Source: Flammulina velutipes (lineage: Eukaryota > Basidiomycota > Agaricomycetes > Agaricales > Physalacriaceae). Taken from it: a DNA stretch of 64,000 bases. Below are positions 11,186 through 22,358 of this stretch, piece after piece. Where the stretch lies: positions 372,001-436,000 of the forward strand of contig CM022373.1 of assembly GCA_011800155.1 (NCBI GenBank), given 5' to 3'. A program made the position numbers and the translations under genes. Below the pieces are notes generated by a model. That model saw only the letters and a program-made list of their open reading frames with translations. It was not told the origin of the DNA and made no database searches. Within the stretch, counting starts at the first letter, position 1, and every line of letters begins with the position of its first letter.

Positions 11186-12265
11186 ACCAGCTGATGGCGG
11201 TCTGTGCAATTCAATAGTAATGCCCGCCACCCCCACTAACCACGGAACATTCATTTCCCAGAGCTGACAACACACGCCATCCTCGTGACAGATTCCTCTC
11301 TACTCGTTGGCTCAGGTCCTCTGACAAACATCGACTTGACAGCTCGCAACCCAAGTTCGGGTCGGTCTCAAATCCGGCGTTTCTCGTTACCCATCCAGGG
11401 TTCCACTCCTCCCGATTTCCTCTCCGGTGAACTCGTCGCCTATGGTATTCGCAACCCCGCTGCCTTTGTCTACGACACAGGTAGCTCCGATCTCCTTGTA
11501 GTCGAGAATGGCGCATCCATTGACGATGTCGAGGGGATCACTCCGGAGTTCGCGAACGATAACCCAGCGGATGAATTGAATCTTGTAACAACTCTGGGGA
11601 AGTTTTATGGGTTCCCCGACTGCAGTACGATATGGAATCCCGCCCTTTTGCCTCAGTATGACGACTTTGAACCGGGAGATCAGTTCAGCTTGAACCTCGA
11701 GGACGGGCAGACGGATATTTGGTGTAGAGACTTCGCCAATAATGTTCCCCCTCTCCTACCATTCCAAGTAAGTCTTATATTTGCTGCTCCCTGCCTATCT
11801 ACATATCTGACTTGCATCCTAGGCTCATTCCGTACCACTGGATATCAAGATCATGCCTGCACAACCTGAGGGAACGATCAACATCGGAGGAATTTCCCAA
11901 AGCTTTGTCGGTGACTATTTCGTGTCGTTCCGTGGCTCGTTCGATCGTACGCCACCGACTGGGTACGGTGTTGTTCGGTGAGACTTTTCTACCGCTCATG
12001 CTTCGAAATAGTTGTTGACTTGCCTATACAGCGTCGACTCGGACTCTCCTAGTTCCTACGAGTTCGTTGTACAGGCAACTAATATCAACGATTGCCCATC
12101 TGCTGGTTGTATCCGTCCTGTTGGCTTAGCCTGGGATGCTGCTTCCGCCAGACTCTACGTCAGTAGCGACGCCAGCGGAGAGGTGAGTTTTCGGAATATA
12201 TGTATGATGAGTTTTTTATTGATTTGAATATCTAGCTTTTTGTCATTGAAAACGCTGCGGTGTAA
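11186..12265 (+). pseudogene. AA12-type PQQ pyranose/sorbosone dehydrogenase, 5'-truncated
   Basis: The remnant encodes the C-terminal half of a secreted beta-propeller dehydrogenase of the L-sorbosone/pyranose dehydrogenase (AA12) type, known in agarics to oxidise sugars with PQQ. Recognisable blocks are GSGPLTNID, a GRSQIR motif, an ELVAYGIRNP-like blade and a final GLAWD...LYVSSDASGE blade. Exons: about 11262-11767, 11823-11977, 12032-12182 and 12236-12265; the three introns (11768-11822, 11978-12031, 12183-12235) have GT..AG ends and keep frame to TAA at 12265. Upstream of 11262 only short, stop-containing pieces with weak similarity to the family (around ADGGLC and TNHGT) remain, and the signal peptide and first blades are missing. 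The Copia LTR abuts the break. I infer loss of function. Confidence 0.7.
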
Positions 12266-12660
12266 ATTGGGAGGCATGATGACCGCAATTACTTTTAGTG
12301 TGGCGTCTGAAGTTCTTATGAATACACTGTTGATGGGTTGTCCACAGTGAAGAGTATTGAACGCTGTGTACCCGGGTCGTCGAAATTTGAAGCTCAAGCT
12401 TCAAATCCAAGGCATGTGATCGTGGGGAACTGACTCTTCCATCTCAGATTCACGATGGGATGTTCCCTCTAACGGCGAAGACCTTAACAGTATGGGGATA
12501 CATGCATTGTATTCTACGTTAGATTAGATGCCTCCAAACATTATGGACCGAAATCCTGGAAAACATGATCAATGAACTCGAGATCTTCGCTGGATCTTGC
12601 ATTGTTGTACAAGAGGAAAAAAATTCCAGTATCAAAAGCTATCTGGCGCCCTAACTCCAC
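12266..12660. other. Intergenic spacer
   Basis: Between the dehydrogenase remnant and the tRNA gene I see no coding exon, tRNA or repeat. It would hold the 3' end of the dehydrogenase transcript. Confidence 0.4.
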
Positions 12661-12738
12661 GGCGCTATGGTGTAGTGGCAGCACTTGGGATTTTGAAGAG
12701 ATTTTCCCACAACCCAGGTTCGAACCCTGGTAGTGCCT
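12661..12738 (+). tRNA. tRNA-Gln (anticodon TTG), 7-nt intron
   Basis: The cloverleaf is complete. The acceptor GGCGCTA pairs with TAGTGCC through one G-U, and the D stem is GTG/CAC. The anticodon stem TGGGA/TCCCA has a TTTTGA loop carrying anticodon TTG, and the T arm is CCAGG-TTCGAAC-CCTGG. A 7-nt intron (AGAGATT) lies one base after the anticodon, the canonical position; without it the tRNA is 71 nt. A T run at about 12742 can serve as Pol III terminator. The mature sequence equals that of the copy at 44168-44250. Confidence 0.92.
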
Positions 12739-12919
12739 TCATTTTTGCGCGGGAAGAATGGACAAAGCGCGTAATCTTAAATGCAAGTCGGGTCGGACGG
12801 ACTCGGGCCGATATCCTTACCCTTTAACCATCAAGTTGATGCTGCCAGGATACTTACTGCAGCTCTGCTGTCTCTGGATCTCAAGATCCCATGTTTAACG
12901 TCTTTGTATAATTACTCTA

Positions 12920-15566
12920 ATGATGGCCGAAGATAGCGACTCAAGCCAAGTGTCGACCCCGCGTCAAAGACGACTGAAAGGATCCTGCGATTTGTGTCGA
13001 AAGCGTAAAGGTGAGTCTCAGCATATTTTAAGTACCTTCTACTGTGCTTATCCGCCGTGTAGTAAAATGTAAGACTTGAAATTCTTCCTCGTTGATATGC
13101 GAATGTGACGATAGATAGGTGATAGTGCGGAGCGTTCAAATAATGAGTGCAGCAACTGCCAGAAAGCGGGCGTACCGTGTACACACGATTCTCCTCCGTT
13201 GGTTCGTTTTGACTTCAGTACAAATGTCAACTGTTCTGATAGTCTCGACAGAAACGTAACATGCCTAACGAGTGCGTCATATTCATTCATTACTATCTCC
13301 CTAAGCAACGAATAGTACACGCCGTGTTCACCAGTTAGAACTGCGAACCAAAGCGTTGGAAAAAGAGTTAGAACACTACCGGTACGTTTCTTGCTCGTAA
13401 CCTCTTTCTAATGCTTAAATCACCGCCAGTACTAATGCCCAGACACTGGATAAAATGCCAGAATCAACCTTTCCGCTGGACGTACAGGAAAGCAGCGACG
13501 ACGACGACGACTCAGACGCGGAAAACCTTCAGATAGCCATGAAGCAGCTGTCCCTCAATGCTTTCAAAGGTCGTTACTTTGGTCCCTCGAGCAATCTCTT
13601 TTTTATGCAGAAAACCATGGCGCAAGGTTTATCTTCTACGTTCTTCAACTCGAAACGTTCAATGGCTAGTGTTATTACGCATTCTTAATTATGACCACAC
13701 TTTCTGACGCCATTATCAGTGGGAAACGGATAACGTCTATCAAGCGCCATTGATATTCCCCGAGGACGACCTTCTCAATGCTCTCATCGATAGCTACTTC
13801 AGTGCCCAGCCTGCGCATTTACCGGTACTCTATAAGCCTCACTTTTTACGAGACGTCTCTCTAGGTCGGCATTTCAGTGATATCACTTTTGGGGCGGTCG
13901 TGCTTTTGGTATGCGCCATTGCTTCTCGTGTTTCAAACGACCCTCGTGTTCTCGTCGATGGTGTCTCGAGGCAGTCGGCGGGTTGGCCATTCGCATCGCA
14001 AACCACTACACTACGCCGCCCCATGTTCGGTTGCCCAACCATGGAAGATGTGCAAATATGTTGTGTTTGTGCTCCTTACCGTTCGATAACTTTGATTATA
14101 CTCACTGTCGTCATAGCTTACGACTCAGTATATCACGACAACTTCCAACCCAATGTCGATCTGGAGCACCATAGGCTTGGGGATTCGATACGCGGTCGAA
14201 TTGGGATACCATCGACAGCGAACGAACGAAGAACGAACTGTTGACTCTGAACTGAGAAAGAAGCTGTTCTGGATTCTGCTCTACTGGGAACGATATATCT
14301 GCTTGTACTGCGGACGGCCTATATCTATACGGCTCGAAGAGTAGGTTGCGATCCTCAATCCAAGAAATCATTATTGAAATTGTCATAGTGTGGACGTCGA
14401 GTTCCCTGTGGAATGTGATGACGAATTCTGGGAGACTGGAAGTCCTGACCGGGACTTCCAGCAACCCGTCGGGAAGCCTGCACGAGTAGCTGGCCTCTTG
14501 CATCATTTCCGAATGGTTCCTATCCTATCGGTGATTTTGACCACTCTCCATGGGGTCAAACAGCCAAAGGATGCCGCGGGCCTCAAGACGCAAAGTACCA
14601 TTGTGACCGTCGATTCAATGCTCAACTCGTGGTTCAATTCTATTCCCTCTCATTGTCAGTGACTTTTCCCTGTTGTTAACCACCTGTTCTAAAGAGCAAT
14701 TATAGTGCGCTGGGATCCGCTTTTACATCCGAACGAGTTCTTCAGCGAATCAGCGATCCTATACAGCTCGTATTACACTCTGCAAATCATAGTCCATCGG
14801 CCATTCATACACAAGTCCTCGGCCCAGGCATTGCCCTCTCTGGTTATTTGTACAAATGCTGCCAGGTCATTGAGCAAGGTTCTAGAGACTCTGCAGGAAA
14901 GACGGCCGACCGCGATGTTTTTTGTACATGTCAGTCAGTAGCTACCATTTCACACGAGAAGCTAATTTCTTTTCCAGATCTCAGCTTTCGTCGCTGGTAT
15001 GACACTTGCTGCGAACATGCGCAAGAGAAAAGAGACTGATCACAACTGGAGCTATGGTGGTCATGATCTTGAAGACTTAAACCGATGCATCCGAATCCTG
15101 TACGACTCCTCAGTGCGGTCAGTTCCATTCCAGCGGAATCTCATTCTATCTTACATTACCTGGCAGCTACGGTTACGATATGTGTGATCAACTTTTGTGG
15201 GTCGGATTTATTCCCTATTACATCGACTTACTCCCACCTCGTAGACATATCCTTCGAAGCATCGCGGATCTTCCGATGACGAATGCACAGCAGAATGCAC
15301 CCCACGGCCTATCTTCCTTTACGGCCCCACCTTCGGGTTATAAACCAGCACCCGTCTCATTGTCCACGCTGGACCCTACATTATTCGGCTTGAACCCTCA
15401 TGTGGAAGAGCAAAACAGTGGTTATGCACATGTTGACATGAGTCTCTTTGAGGACGTTGATATGTGGCTTGGGCAGGGTTTGGAAAAGGTTGGAGACCCC
15501 GAGGCAGATTCGTCGGTTCCCTTTTCTTTTGGAGCACTACTTGATACAATGAATTGGAATGTCTAG
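12920..15566 (+). CDS. Zn2Cys6 transcription factor with fungal_trans domain
   Basis: Twelve exons join in phase to 701 residues: 12920-13010, 13063-13068, 13119-13201, 13252-13271, 13316-13381, 13430-13670, 13720-14064, 14117-14340, 14389-14654, 14706-14929, 14978-15117, 15167-15566. Residues 23-53 form the binuclear zinc cluster C-x2-C-x6-C-x9-C-x2-C-x6-C with the basic RKRK recognition segment. A coiled-coil dimerisation stretch follows (about residues 65-90), then an acidic Asp run, and the middle homology region from about residue 170 with LIDSYF, an IGLGIRYAVELG helix and CGRP. The C-terminus is acidic and aromatic, as in activation tails. The second exon is only 6 nt and supplies the third cluster cysteine context. 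The exon 6 donor (GTTATT, 13671) is weak but is the only one that keeps phase. Targets are unknown. It probably acts as a nuclear activator. Confidence 0.88.
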
Positions 15567-15863
15567 TTAGAAATGCTATGTAAATTATGAGCACGTATAC
15601 CAAACATAAGTATGCAGTTGGTTGAAGACTTATCTAACACTTAACCTATTTCGCTATCTTGAGGCCTGTCGGACATGGTAGCCTCATGTCACAGAGATTT
15701 ATGCGATTTGAAGTCGGATTTCTGATCCCGCGAGTATGGTTTGACGACGATCGTTACAAAAGGACATTTATTGATAACTTGGAATTCAGTTCAACTGCGT
15801 ACCATAATCATCGTCATCAAAGAGAACCGGGAAGGAACTTCTTGGATAATCGGTATCAGATAC

Positions 15864-17480
15864 TTAGGCAACTTGAATGCCGGTGCGCGAGTCCAACTCG
15901 ATGTCCAGCCCCTCTTCCCTTCTTCTCCTTAGTTCCAAACGCGCCGTCTCCCAATGACTGTTATCCAAGTGTCCGGGCGCTTCATTGACCATTCGAACAG
16001 ACTTGAGTCTAGAGAGACCATCAGGTAAAGGTTCGTCCCAACGAGCCGCGATGAATGCCAATAGTGGTTGGTATAGCTCCAAGCACAGCCCTCCCTTGTT
16101 TGTGATGCTCAGATGCTCAAGAGAAGGAAGGATCGTTGCCGGATTATGAGTTAGTTCGTGGAGGATTTTCCAAAAGAACGGAAGACGAACGTCGACGTTT
16201 TCGTCGCTGTAGTGGAAATGTAGTTGTTGCAACGACAATCCGAAGCCACGGAGAGTATGGCAGAACGCAATCGAGTCATCTGTGTCCGGCGCGAGATTTT
16301 CGATGTAAAGACGATGGAGCCTATGGGGATGGGATTTGTCGAGAAAAACATCCAATTTAGTCGTTATTGATGACACAGCGCTGCTGAGACGTGGGATGAT
16401 ACTGAGTTCCTGGAGGGCGGGAAATCTGAGTCTCTGTAAGATATCGAAGTCGGCAATCGTCAGCACGGCTAGCGTTGGATGGAAAATGTCATGGTGTCCA
16501 GTGCCTTCCCATATATAATACGACAGGTCCAACTCTGTCAATCTTGGACAGTCCGAAAGAAGGCTCAGGTAAAGAGGGAGTCCAGCGTCCGGGTCATCAT
16601 ATTCTCCAAACGAGGTAAGTGAAAGACGTTTTAATTGGGCGTAGGGAAGGTCGACACGTCCCTCGTCGTAACCCTCCAAGGTCACGTCCACTAATTTTGG
16701 CGCATCGGAGAATAAGAGGCCGAGTGCTGGATTTGAGAGGGTTGATTCGTCCGTGGTGATGGCTACCAGACTCTCCAGATTAATGAAGGAAGTAGGAAGA
16801 TGTTGCTTTTCCGCAAAAGTAGAAAGGGCGAGTTGAGTGTAGGCATTGATGACCAATTGTGCATTCTTCCATCGGTGCGAGACTTCGAGGATCGTCGAGA
16901 GTATCTCACCCCAACCATCGAAGAAATTATGAGATGAGGAACGCTCATAGTTGGAATTGCTGGAGTGGTCAAACTCGAAATTGATGGAAGATGTTGCCGA
17001 GCGGGAGAGTATAACATTGAGATAGGTCATATAGGTCTTCGGAGTGTCCCGTTCGATGAAGAAAGACGTCCAAGCCGTCGGAGTGGACAGCATAACGTCG
17101 CGCCAGTGCCTGCAGACGTGACTGAACAACCACGGTCCTTGGTTCGTTTGGAACAGCTTGTAACGACCTCCCGCTGGTGCAAGGCTGTGCTTGAAGATCT
17201 CCAACAGAATGTCTGCAGGCAAATATGTGCAGGATGTTGGCAAGCACTGGCTTTTTATGCATCTCAAAGCTGTACTTTGCGTCTCGAGTTGGTGCAGTCG
17301 CGTCCGAAGAACATCCATCTCGCGCTTGATGGTAGCCTCATCGCACAAGACTTCGTGGAGAATCGTCTGTTTGAGTTGGGATACTTGACTTTCCGACAGA
17401 GGTTTGTTGGAATCCGAAGGGGCTCCGAAACGAAAGAGAGCTTTTTCGTACGCCTCTTGCTTATTCTGCCAGATAAACAA
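15864..17480 (-). CDS. F-box protein with leucine-rich-like C-terminus (F-box 1)
   Basis: A single-exon protein of 538 residues. Residues about 45-70 form a coiled coil. An F-box-like motif follows, with LPADILLEIF near residue 86 and VCRHWRDV plus a Trp-containing end near residues 120-140. The long remainder has regularly spaced LxxLxL segments as in agaric F-box/LRR-like proteins. The known role of the family is substrate adaptor in SCF (Skp1-cullin-F-box) ubiquitin ligases; the substrate is unknown. The gene is convergent with the transcription factor at its left. The start at 17480 gives the longest frame; an intron-borne shorter start is not excluded. Confidence 0.8.
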   Translation of the reverse strand: MFIWQNKQEAYEKALFRFGAPSDSNKPLSESQVSQLKQTILHEVLCDEATIKREMDVLRTRLHQLETQSTALRCIKSQCLPTSCTYLPADILLEIFKHSLAPAGGRYKLFQTNQGPWLFSHVCRHWRDVMLSTPTAWTSFFIERDTPKTYMTYLNVILSRSATSSINFEFDHSSNSNYERSSSHNFFDGWGEILSTILEVSHRWKNAQLVINAYTQLALSTFAEKQHLPTSFINLESLVAITTDESTLSNPALGLLFSDAPKLVDVTLEGYDEGRVDLPYAQLKRLSLTSFGEYDDPDAGLPLYLSLLSDCPRLTELDLSYYIWEGTGHHDIFHPTLAVLTIADFDILQRLRFPALQELSIIPRLSSAVSSITTKLDVFLDKSHPHRLHRLYIENLAPDTDDSIAFCHTLRGFGLSLQQLHFHYSDENVDVRLPFFWKILHELTHNPATILPSLEHLSITNKGGLCLELYQPLLAFIAARWDEPLPDGLSRLKSVRMVNEAPGHLDNSHWETARLELRRRREEGLDIELDSRTGIQVA

Positions 17481-17898
17481 ATTGTCCTGTTGAATGTGAA
17501 GATGTAGTAGGAAAAGTGTTAATTGTTTTTATACCGTCGAATCAGATGCCATTTTTCGTGCCCACGAAGCTGTTCCGTGTTGGTAAATTTGGCTGGCGTA
17601 TGTAGGAGAGCTACTCACTATATGAATCAGATATGGACTAACGAAGGGTGTGCTGGTGGTACGGACACAAGGCGCGGGATCGGCATGATCGTGCGCGTGG
17701 AAAATCATTTGCTACCTGCCTCACGGTACTTACCTGTAAGTATTGTCAACCGTTCAACGTTCAACAAGTACACACTCGTTAGGTTCCCTATTTATTGAAT
17801 TACATTTGTACACGAAAGCGTTGTCCGTAGGTACAGACCTTTTTGGATATATAGAACATAGCAACGAAGACAACACTCCTTTGATAACGCGTACGAGT
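17481..17898. other. Spacer between F-box 1 and aspartokinase
   Basis: The spacer holds the 5' side of F-box 1 and the 3' side of the aspartokinase gene, both on the minus strand. A short open frame on the plus strand has no recognisable features and poor composition. No RNA gene is seen. Confidence 0.4.
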
Positions 17899-19740
17899 TC
17901 ACTGCCAACCATTTTGTGAGGGTATATTCAGACAGCTTTGATGGATGAGATTCAGCGCTTTGATAGCATCCTTCGCCTCGATGACACATGAGATATTGAT
18001 CTCGCTTGCACCTTGGCTGATCATCTCGATGTTCACATTCCCCTGCGCCAGCGTGGTGAACATCCTCCCCGCAATGCCAACCATATTGCGCATCTCCTTC
18101 CCGACCAGCGAGAGAATGGCCATATTTTGATGTATAGAGACCTAGGTCGCGTCATAAGTAAGTCCACTGTTCGCAGGCTGAGTAAAACAAGCAAACGCAC
18201 AGTTCCCGTCTTCTTCAGCTCCTTCACAAGCCGGTCTAACAGCTTTGGCCCCGAGCTAAACTCTATGGCCATACTAACGTGCACCTCGCTGGTGCTGATT
18301 AGATCGACAACCACCCCGAAACGATCTAGCGTGCCAAAGATGCCAGCCAAGAACCCATGCGATACACTCTTCCTGTTCGAGTTGATATTCAGCACAACGA
18401 TGTGGTCCTTGATGGTCACCGCCGTTGGCATCTTCTCCTGCCCGTCCGCATGGTGGAGATTAGGCAGTGCTTTCGAGGCTGGCTCGGGTACACCGCCCTC
18501 TGCTTCCGTATCCACGTTCGGGAAGATGACCGTCCCCAGTCCTTTCGGCCTCTCGACGTTCTTGATACGAATGGGAATCTTCTTGCGTATCACTTGTTCC
18601 ATGGTAAACGGATGCACGACCTCACTCCCATAGTAGGTCAGCTCTGCCGCTTCCTCGGGCGAAATTAGAGGGATGACGCGAGCCGTGGCGACTTTGCGAG
18701 GGTCCGCAGTGAATATACCATCGACCTCCTTCCAGATCTGCAGTTCACCAGCGGAGAGGCCGACAGCTAAAAGTGCAGAGAGGAGGTCGGTATAGCCGCG
18801 ACCAATTTGCTTCAGAAGAGAGCCAGGAACTGCTCCAAAGAAGCCTAACAATGGAATGAGTGGGACGGATAGGTGTTTAGTGTTGAGACTTGCCGGTGAC
18901 GACGGGAATCCGAGAACCACAAGCACGCACGCGCTCACCAACAGCCACGGATAGACGGTCATAGAAGGCCTGATCAAGTGTACCTCCCGAATACAGATCG
19001 TCATCCATCTCGGGAACAACGTCCTCCAAAGAAACGTATTCGGCGTCGACACCTTGGTCCCGTAATACAGCAGTCATGAATTTGCATGACATGCGTTCTC
19101 CCAGACCGACGATGCTGTCCCTCGACCGTGGGGAGATTTCGTCTATGATCTGCGATGCGAACAGGAAGTTCCTCAGCCATTCGCAGTCCGCGTCGATCTC
19201 GCTCTCCAACTCCTTGCGAATGTTAGGATTTTGAATGTTCTCTTTGGCAGCGTTGTAGTGCTCCTGCCGTATCAAGTCCACCGTTTGGCTGAAGTCCGGG
19301 TTGACAATTGGAGTGAACGAGATTTGGTTGAATGATGAGGGCGGGGTGGAGGGCGGAGACTGTGAATTCATTCGGCCGAAAAGTCCAAGGGCGCCATTTG
19401 GTGTAACCGCACCAGACGTGGGCGTGGATTTGGACTTTGGACGCGACAATGCTTCTGATGCCGCCTTGAGAAGAAGGTTGGTTGTGCCGAGGGCTTTTGT
19501 TGATCCCGACCGTGCAGAACATACGATGGCGACTTTATTTGAGTCGAGGTAGGACCTGCAGAGAGTCAGAAGGAGTCAGGAATACATACATATTATGATG
19601 ACAACGTACGAGACGATGTCCCTTGCAATGTTGACGGAAAACTTTCCAACGCTGGTGCCGCCGAACTTTTGGACTAGCCAAGGACAAGAGGGGCTGACCG
19701 GATTTCGACGAAGACCGCTGGACGAAGATGCGATAGTCAT
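17899..19740 (-). CDS. HOM3: Aspartate kinase
   Basis: Four exons on the minus strand (19740-19610, 19555-18894, 18844-18201, 18141-17899) give 559 residues. The N-terminus carries the substrate/ATP motif KFGGTSVG and a VCSARS strand. The middle has a PVVTG-FFG junction, GRGYTDL and the DGIFTADPR motif. The C-terminal third has two ACT domains, with the second around VGIAGRMF and a final INISC strand. The enzyme phosphorylates L-aspartate, the first step towards threonine, methionine and homoserine. ACT domains mediate threonine feedback in yeast. The intron between exons 2 and 3 is GC..AG (donor GCAAGT), while the others are GT..AG. Length agrees with the yeast enzyme, and all catalytic motifs look intact. 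Confidence 0.95.
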
Positions 19741-20160
19741 GGTGTTCTATATGAGAGACGGTGTAGAGAATGATGGTCAGAGTAAAGGTTTAAGGAGGGG
19801 GTAAAAAGAAATGATCGATCGGCCGTGGGCTATTAGTATGACTCACTTTTAACAGCATTCCTTGCTGCAATACCGCAGTCAGCTATCAAGCCATAGAATC
19901 AATGTCGTCTAGACCTGTGGCGCTAACCTGTGCCAGGGGGGATTATAGAGATATTCTTGCTGTTCGCTTGAGATAGACAGCTGTATGACTTGCTCCGCGG
20001 GTAGATGGACTATCATAGCGACTCCTTGTGCACGCTTGGACTTGTGACTGTCGCTGGGATGATAGGCGCGCATCGAGGAATCTGTTTCATTCATTCTCCA
20101 TGTCTAACGTACAACATGAGGTTCAACAGGTCAGAGCATAGTACGTACGCATTGCTCCTC
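19741..20160. other. Spacer between aspartokinase 5' end and TOA2 3' end
   Basis: The spacer should contain the aspartokinase promoter. I see no credible exon; a 61-residue minus-strand frame at 19909-20094 has no family features. Confidence 0.4.
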
Positions 20161-20651
20161 TCATTTCCTCCCGGTCTCTATCGCTTCACCGTTCTTGCAC
20201 GCAATGATCTTTATCCTAGGCGCCGACACCTGCTCATTTGATTCCATCTTGAACGTGGCGTCCTTTACGATAAATGTCCAGACGTCGTCACATAGGCGGT
20301 AGGTTTTCAGATGGCCCTGTATCCCGATGAATTGAGAACGATGCAAGCCACAAGACAGTACTTACTTTCAAGGTGGTCTTTGTCTTTACCTGTCTGACGA
20401 TGGTGTCTGCTAAGCTCTTGTCGAACTGATAAGGGAGATGATAAGCCTGGTAAAGCGAGCTGTCTGGGTGCGCACCTGCTGGAGAACTTTCATGGCCAGC
20501 TGGGGGGTTATAGCGCCACTCGTAATGAGCTCGTCCAGCGAGTCCGTAAGCGCCATGCCAATTCTGTATGCCAGCATTGTAAGGTCGGGGTATGCGGAAT
20601 AGGCGTGACATACGATGATCCCCTATAGAATTCATAGTACGCCGATGCCAT
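20161..20651 (-). CDS. TOA2: Transcription initiation factor IIA small (gamma) subunit
   Basis: Four short exons (20651-20614, 20563-20476, 20425-20366, 20316-20161) join in phase to 113 residues, the normal length. The N-terminus begins with the invariant [11 protein letters not shown] block, followed by LTDSLDELI, the four-helix-bundle segment with QFDKS, then the beta-barrel part [15 protein letters not shown] and IKIIACK. TFIIA gamma pairs with the TOA1 product to stabilise TBP on promoters in RNA polymerase II transcription. Because the exons are only 38-156 nt, the gene is invisible as one open frame. It is divergent from F-box 2, with only 189 bp between the start codons, so they share a promoter region. 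Confidence 0.95.
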
Positions 20652-20840
20652 GGTGAGTGCGCGGGCAGCGAGTGCAACAAGACGAGGATTATGGTCGTCG
20701 ACGTTGAAACGAAAGAACCGTGGCTGACAAATACGATCACATACGCCACATGCCTCTTGCCCTCCACTTATCACCTACTAAGACTTGATGCAAGTCCCTT
20801 GTCATTTTTCTTCGATATATAGCCTAACATTTTCTGCAGA

Positions 20841-22358
20841 ATGCCATTAAATTCTGCGCCTCTCCCCGACGCGTTGTTTGCGACAGCTTCGTCATTCCAG
20901 TTCGACCGCCAACACATCCAAGAATGCCACAAAGTTTTGGCTTCCCTGCTTGAAGACGAAGAGTCGTTCTTGCGCTTTATATCCTCCTCTTTGGGACTAT
21001 TGCGACAACCTAGTCCAATACGCACGCTACCCTTGGAGATTCTTCTCGAGATATTTTCCTATCACATCGATTCGTGCATCCGCGAACTCGCGCCAAATAC
21101 GACTAACCTCCACGGCCATACTCTTCGTTCCATCCAAATAGCCCAGAATTGCCTCGTCCACGTCTGTCGTCTCTGGCGCTATGCCGCCTTCTCCGCCCCC
21201 CGCCTGTGGACTGTCGTTGCATTGAAAGCGCCTGCATTCATGTACAACTACCGTAACCCATGGCATCAGGTCACTCCACCGACCCAACTCGAATTTGCAG
21301 ACTATTGGAGTTTTCTTGATAAGAGAATCTCCTTCGCTGGGTCACTCCCTCTGTCAGTGTTTTACACTGCAATGGACTCCTACGCTCCATCTATTGTCAT
21401 CGAACGTATAATCCATATCGTGCTGAACCTTCTTCCTCGCACTCGCCAACTTGTTTTCAGGACCATGGTTTACTCTGGCATGCCATCCATCGCTCACGGG
21501 AAACCTTCCTCTCAAGTCCAATCATTATGCTTGGACCTGCGCTTCGGAGACTCGGATGCAGACAGTGTCCAGTGGGCCAACTCATTTTGCTCCCTCGTGC
21601 CAAATCTGCATGCACTCCACGTCAAGCATGGGGAACAAGTTCTTTATGCACGTAACTACTCTTTTCTCCAGGAGTTGACACTTCGCAGCATAACCGTTGA
21701 GTTCCTTGTTAGCGTTTTCCGGAACATACCTTCCTTGAAAACTTTTCGCGCCTCCCATGTTTCTGGGCCGCCCCTAGTTAACGACGCAATGGTCAGGCAT
21801 GAAGCTCTGACCCGGTTCCTTATCCGCCAGCGATTCCCTTCCTACCTCTTTATGAACGTCACATTCCCATCTCTACAACATCTTTCTCTCTCACGCAACG
21901 TAATGGGAGAAGGCTCCCATCCCTGGCCTTCGCCTGATGACCTCGCTTTCTTTTCGCGCTCCGAGTGTTCTCTGTGTTCACTTTCCCTCCAGAACACCCC
22001 AATCAACGAGGACATCGGCGAGGTGCTCCGTTCTCAGCATCGCCTAAACAGACTCGTACTGAGTCAACGGTCTTCCTCCTCGACCATCATTCCTCAGCTG
22101 CTGACGAGGAAACCTGTGGTTGTACCCATGCTTAAACACCTAACCATTGCTGTTACGTCGGAGCAATTACCAGAGCTGGTAGAAATGCTTACAGCACGTC
22201 ATACACAAAGCAAAAAGCGGAAGGTGGTACAACTGAAAGAATGCAATGTGACAATTCTGGGAGGGTTCGGGACAACTGAATCCAGTTTGATGGTGCCGTT
22301 CATGAGCATGCGAGCCTTGAAGTTAACAATACACCATCCCAAGGTGGCTGGGCTGTAG
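20841..22358 (+). CDS. F-box protein (F-box 2)
   Basis: An intronless protein of 505 residues. After a short helical leader, an F-box-like motif runs from IRTLPLEILLEIF (near residue 59) through VCRLWRYAAFSAPRLW (near residue 108). The rest is an irregular leucine-rich region of about 370 residues. It is a likely SCF adaptor by family; the partner substrate is unknown. The start at 20841 directly follows the divergent TOA2 promoter. It is not an obvious recent copy of F-box 1, because the spacing inside the F-box differs. Confidence 0.82.
   Translation: MPLNSAPLPDALFATASSFQFDRQHIQECHKVLASLLEDEESFLRFISSSLGLLRQPSPIRTLPLEILLEIFSYHIDSCIRELAPNTTNLHGHTLRSIQIAQNCLVHVCRLWRYAAFSAPRLWTVVALKAPAFMYNYRNPWHQVTPPTQLEFADYWSFLDKRISFAGSLPLSVFYTAMDSYAPSIVIERIIHIVLNLLPRTRQLVFRTMVYSGMPSIAHGKPSSQVQSLCLDLRFGDSDADSVQWANSFCSLVPNLHALHVKHGEQVLYARNYSFLQELTLRSITVEFLVSVFRNIPSLKTFRASHVSGPPLVNDAMVRHEALTRFLIRQRFPSYLFMNVTFPSLQHLSLSRNVMGEGSHPWPSPDDLAFFSRSECSLCSLSLQNTPINEDIGEVLRSQHRLNRLVLSQRSSSSTIIPQLLTRKPVVVPMLKHLTIAVTSEQLPELVEMLTARHTQSKKRKVVQLKECNVTILGGFGTTESSLMVPFMSMRALKLTIHHPKVAGL

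Noticed and set aside
13627..13719. Apparent frameshift between exons 6 and 7 of the transcription factor
   Set aside because: The obvious GTTTAT donor is out of phase, but the donor at 13671 gives a normal 49-nt intron in phase.
15659..15988. Plus-strand frame of 109 codons
   Set aside because: It overlaps the 3' end of F-box 1 on the other strand and has no recognisable feature.
19909..20094. Small minus-strand frame of 61 codons
   Set aside because: It lies between two well-modelled genes with no family features or splice support; it may be leader sequence.
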